Position numbers and translations under genes: made by a program
The notes under the pieces: model-generated
Databases searched by the model: none
Told to the model about the DNA's origin: nothing
What the model saw: only the letters and a program-made list of their open reading frames with translations
Assembly (NCBI GenBank): GCA_038231615.1
Contig: JBBRLA010000484.1
Span: 1-6,737, forward strand
From: JBBRLA01 sp038231615
GTDB taxonomy: Bacteria; Myxococcota_A; Polyangia; Palsa-1104; JAEUJZ01
Direction: 5' to 3'
DNA length: 6,737 nt
Shown: positions 5,044 to 6,737 of the stretch, piece by piece
Position numbering within the stretch: position 1 is the stretch's first letter
Layout of the letters: every line of letters starts with the position of its first letter

Positions 5044-5814
5044 TCAGTAGCGGACCCGCAGTTCGGCGTTGATGCTGTAGCCTTGCGTCCCGCCGGGGGA
5101 AGTCGCAAAGAGGCCGCCCGGCTCCTGTGCCCGATCAGCCACGGCGCTTTCCAAAAGGCCGCTGCTCATCGCCGGCTCCAGCTGATCCACCGGGCCCGGG
5201 GTCACCGGGGCCGAGTTCCATTTGCCCGGCGACTGCCCGCACTTGCCGCAGCGATCCAGAGACTGGCCCTTGCCCCGGATGTGCCCGCATGAGGCGCAGC
5301 TCCAGGCGATGTCCTTGCCCGGCGGCAGGGTCGCCTCCAGCATCCCATCCGCCGAGGCCTCCTGTTTCTTGTCGACCGGCGATGGCGCGGGCACGACCAG
5401 CACAGGCACCGTGCTGGTCCGGCAGAGCCGTTCGGATACGCTGCCCATGAGCATCCGGGCCAGGGCGCCGCGGCCATGGGTGCCGACCACGACCAGGTCC
5501 GGCTTCAGCTCTTCGATCGCGGCGAGAAAGCCGGTGACGGCATGGCCGGGGCGGACATGAAGCCAGGCGGGAACGCGCTCGGTGACTATCTTGTCGCGAA
5601 GCTGCCTGAGCTGCTCCAGCGCCCGCTGGGTCACATCGCCATCGTCCAGGCTCGCCAGCGCGGCCTCCCAACTCGGGGGCGGGATATCGAGCATATACAA
5701 TAGATCGAGTCGGGCCGAAAGCTTCTCGGCCAAACCCGCGGCGTACTCCAGCGCTCGGGCGGATCCTTCACTGAAATCAATCCCCACCAGAATGGTCTTC
5801 ATCGGGTTCATCAT
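5044..5814 (-). CDS. universal stress protein (UspA) fused to a rubredoxin-like zinc ribbon (256 aa)
   Basis: Residues about 5-143 are one UspA domain. MKTILVGIDFSEGS carries D13, and the nucleotide-binding signature G-2x-G-9x-G-S is complete (G111, G114, G124, S125 in GTHGRGALARMLMGS), followed by the PVLVV strand, so it should bind ATP. Residues about 171-199 are a rubredoxin/rubrerythrin-type ribbon with CASC (C173, C176) and CGKC (C189, C192) knuckles, expected to bind Zn or Fe. A 57-residue tail ends in GYSINAELRVRY and has no domain I know. I start at the ATG at 5814, five bases after GGAGG; ATGs at 5811 and 5802 are also possible, and the ATG at 5859 lacks a ribosome site. It is cytoplasmic. 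UspA proteins act in stress survival and signalling; the metal knuckle may add redox or metal sensing, which is inference. No partner gene is adjacent. Confidence 0.85.
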   Translation of the reverse strand: MMNPMKTILVGIDFSEGSARALEYAAGLAEKLSARLDLLYMLDIPPPSWEAALASLDDGDVTQRALEQLRQLRDKIVTERVPAWLHVRPGHAVTGFLAAIEELKPDLVVVGTHGRGALARMLMGSVSERLCRTSTVPVLVVPAPSPVDKKQEASADGMLEATLPPGKDIAWSCASCGHIRGKGQSLDRCGKCGQSPGKWNSAPVTPGPVDQLEPAMSSGLLESAVADRAQEPGGLFATSPGGTQGYSINAELRVRY

Positions 5815-5904
5815 GAGTGCCTCCGCTTCATAGCATGTCCTTCGCAAGATTTGTTCCACCCCCAGGAGGCAGGCAAAAGCGGCGTCTTCTTTGGGGATGG
5901 GCCC

Positions 5905-5921
5905 TCGGCAGGCTCTGCCGA
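5905..5921. repeat. 7-bp inverted repeat with a 3-base loop
   Basis: TCGGCAG (5905-5911) and CTGCCGA (5915-5921) form a tight perfect hairpin about 90-105 bases upstream of the uspA start. No T-tract follows on either strand. It may be an operator or a leader hairpin. Confidence 0.45.
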
Positions 5922-5934
5922 ATGTTACCTGAAC

Positions 5935-5959
5935 GTAACGGCGCGAGATCCCCCGTTAC
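5935..5959. promoter_or_regulatory. GTAACGG/CCGTTAC inverted repeat, possible operator
   Basis: GTAACGG (5935-5941) and CCGTTAC (5953-5959) are perfect inverted copies with centres 18 bp apart. A third half-site, GTTACC (5924-5929), lies just upstream, and GTTAC/GTAAC (5924-5928, 5935-5939) forms an overlapping repeat. Repeated half-sites between divergent genes suggest a regulator-binding site, but the regulator is not in the window. Confidence 0.3.
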
Positions 5960-5964
5960 CGGAA

Positions 5965-6000
5965 GGTGCCATGAAGCAAGGCGCGCCATCGCTTGGCACC
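5965..6000. repeat. bulged inverted repeat GGTGCC...GGCACC
   Basis: GGTGCC (5965-5970) pairs with GGCACC (5995-6000), and AAGC (5974-5977) pairs with GCTT (5991-5994), leaving a 3-base bulge and a 13-base loop that contains the palindrome GGCGCGCC. It may fold in RNA, but there is no sign of promoter or terminator to make it an RNA gene. Confidence 0.35.
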
Positions 6001-6169
6001 AGGTAAAGGGGCCGGCATCGTTGGGGCCGAAGCATTTTTCCGCAGTCCGCCAAGTAAAGGCCAGAGATTTCGTCCTCTTGCGAATTCTGATCAGGCACGG
6101 TCCAAACGGATCTATGCTTCCGACCGCGCATGGTGCGGCGATCGTCCACTTTTTCGTGGAGGGGAACCG

Positions 6170-6737
6170 ATGGCGACCCACAGGATTTCAGCGTTTTGCT
6201 CAGCCCTTTTGCTCCTTGGTTGTGGACAGGGTGTCGAAGACACTCCGGCGATAGACACGCTCAGGCAGGCGGACAGCGGGGGCGCCCTGGCTGACCCATT
6301 CTGCGCCAGCAAGCCCGGGCTCTGCGCCGACCCGCAAAAGCGGATACTCTATGACAACCAGTACAGCGGCCACGACGAACCCTCCCTGCTCTTCTATTCG
6401 CGGACGAGATCGGCCACTTCGAGTACTGCGATCAGGTGGATGCCAACGGCGTCTGCACCAAGGACGGCACCGGGGACACCGATGGCACCCTTTCCGGGGG
6501 CGAGGACGACGTCGCCTGCTTCCCGGGCACGGCCTCCAGCCGCTTCCCGATCGCCGGCTGTCTGGGTTCGGACGTGGACTTCGACGGGCCGGAATACAAG
6601 CTCAACTGGCCGGGCACCCTTTCGGACCACGCACAGGACCGGCGTCTACACGCGACCCCGATCCGCTTCACCACCCCGCTTTTCAACGGCTTCCAGCAAT
6701 ATGAGCGGGTGGCCTTCGAGACCGACCTGCCGGGAAT
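6170..6737 (+). pseudogene. secreted lipoprotein gene with a frameshift, partial at the right edge
   Basis: The ATG at 6170 follows a strong GGAGGGG ribosome site. The product opens with a lipoprotein signal: MATHR, a hydrophobic core (residues 6-17), and the lipobox LLG-C18, so C18 would be lipidated after export. About 77 codons read well (CASKPGLCADPQKRILYDNQ, then GHDEPSLLFYS). After about 6400 that frame turns into Arg/Thr/Pro-rich nonsense, while the frame one base back reads coherently to the window end with G/C third positions (DEIGHFEYCDQVDANGVC, then DVDFDGPEYKLNWPGTL and RVAFETDLPG). The second frame has a stop at 6352 and no start before the join, so these are two halves of one protein, broken between about 6383 and 6400, most simply by loss of one base. 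It is cysteine-rich and probably envelope-bound. I recall similar hypothetical lipoproteins but know no function. A sequencing error could cause the break. Confidence 0.65.

Larger units (their letters stand above)
5815..6169. other. 355-base gene-free spacer with clustered inverted repeats
   Basis: This lies between two divergent genes, uspA and the lipoprotein gene. Open frames on both strands here give low-complexity, Arg-rich products without ribosome sites or G/C third-position bias, so I call no gene. It should hold promoters for both genes, but I see no convincing -35/-10 pair. The stretch 5905-6000 carries three inverted repeats, listed separately. From 6001 to 6150 I see nothing definite. 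The last bases hold the GGAGGGG ribosome site of the lipoprotein. Confidence 0.6.

Noticed and set aside
5817..6254. 145-codon plus-strand frame and an overlapping 117-codon minus-strand frame (5828-6181)
   Set aside because: Neither has a ribosome site, coding-type third positions or a recognisable motif; the first runs out of frame into the lipoprotein gene.
6383..6400. Programmed ribosomal frameshift in the lipoprotein gene
   Set aside because: No X-XXY-YYZ slippery heptamer is present in the interval, and neither frame has a nearby stop that would make a regulated short product.

Overview
This is a GC-rich, densely packed window with strong G/C preference at third codon positions in most genes. 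It reads like accessory chromosome from a high-GC proteobacterium. A gammaproteobacterium is my best guess, from gene content and codon style only; no rRNA or other marker fixes the lineage. I see no tRNA, rRNA, insertion sequence, transposase, phage gene or CRISPR array.

Layout, left to right. (1) 3-367, plus strand: the 3' end of an unrecognised gene that enters from the left, joined by a one-base TGATG overlap to a 46-codon ORF. (2) 380-2120, minus strand: a two-gene operon of a TetR-family repressor followed by a membrane fatty-acid desaturase-like protein. (3) 2121-2265: a control region with two identical perfect palindromes (TGAACATGTTCA) 22 bp apart, overlapping the likely tetR promoter. 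(4) 2266-2586, plus: a small ABM-type (antibiotic biosynthesis monooxygenase) protein facing away from tetR. (5) 2608-2784, minus: a 58-residue protein with two membrane segments. (6) 2870-3688, plus: a PD-(D/E)XK nuclease-fold protein, convergent with (7) 3762-4775, minus: a Schlafen/AlbA_2-domain protein that looks less GC-rich than its neighbours. (8) 4776-5043: a spacer with what looks like a decayed gene scrap. (9) 5044-5814, minus: a universal stress protein (UspA) fused to a rubredoxin-like four-cysteine zinc ribbon. (10) 5815-6169: a gene-free spacer rich in inverted repeats. (11) 6170 to the right edge, plus: a lipoprotein gene whose reading frame breaks near 6383-6400 and which runs out of the window.

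How the parts work together. The clearest functional unit is tetR-desaturase with its double operator. The repressor probably autoregulates and controls the desaturase, and it may also control the divergent ABM gene, by analogy with lipid-sensing TetR proteins that adjust membrane unsaturation. The nuclease-fold and AlbA_2 genes form a plausible accessory, perhaps defence-related, pair, but nothing here proves that. No large undescribed system is evident. The most unusual signals are the desaturase's altered second histidine box, the paired operator, the UspA-zinc-ribbon fusion, two genes that may be leaderless, and the broken lipoprotein gene.
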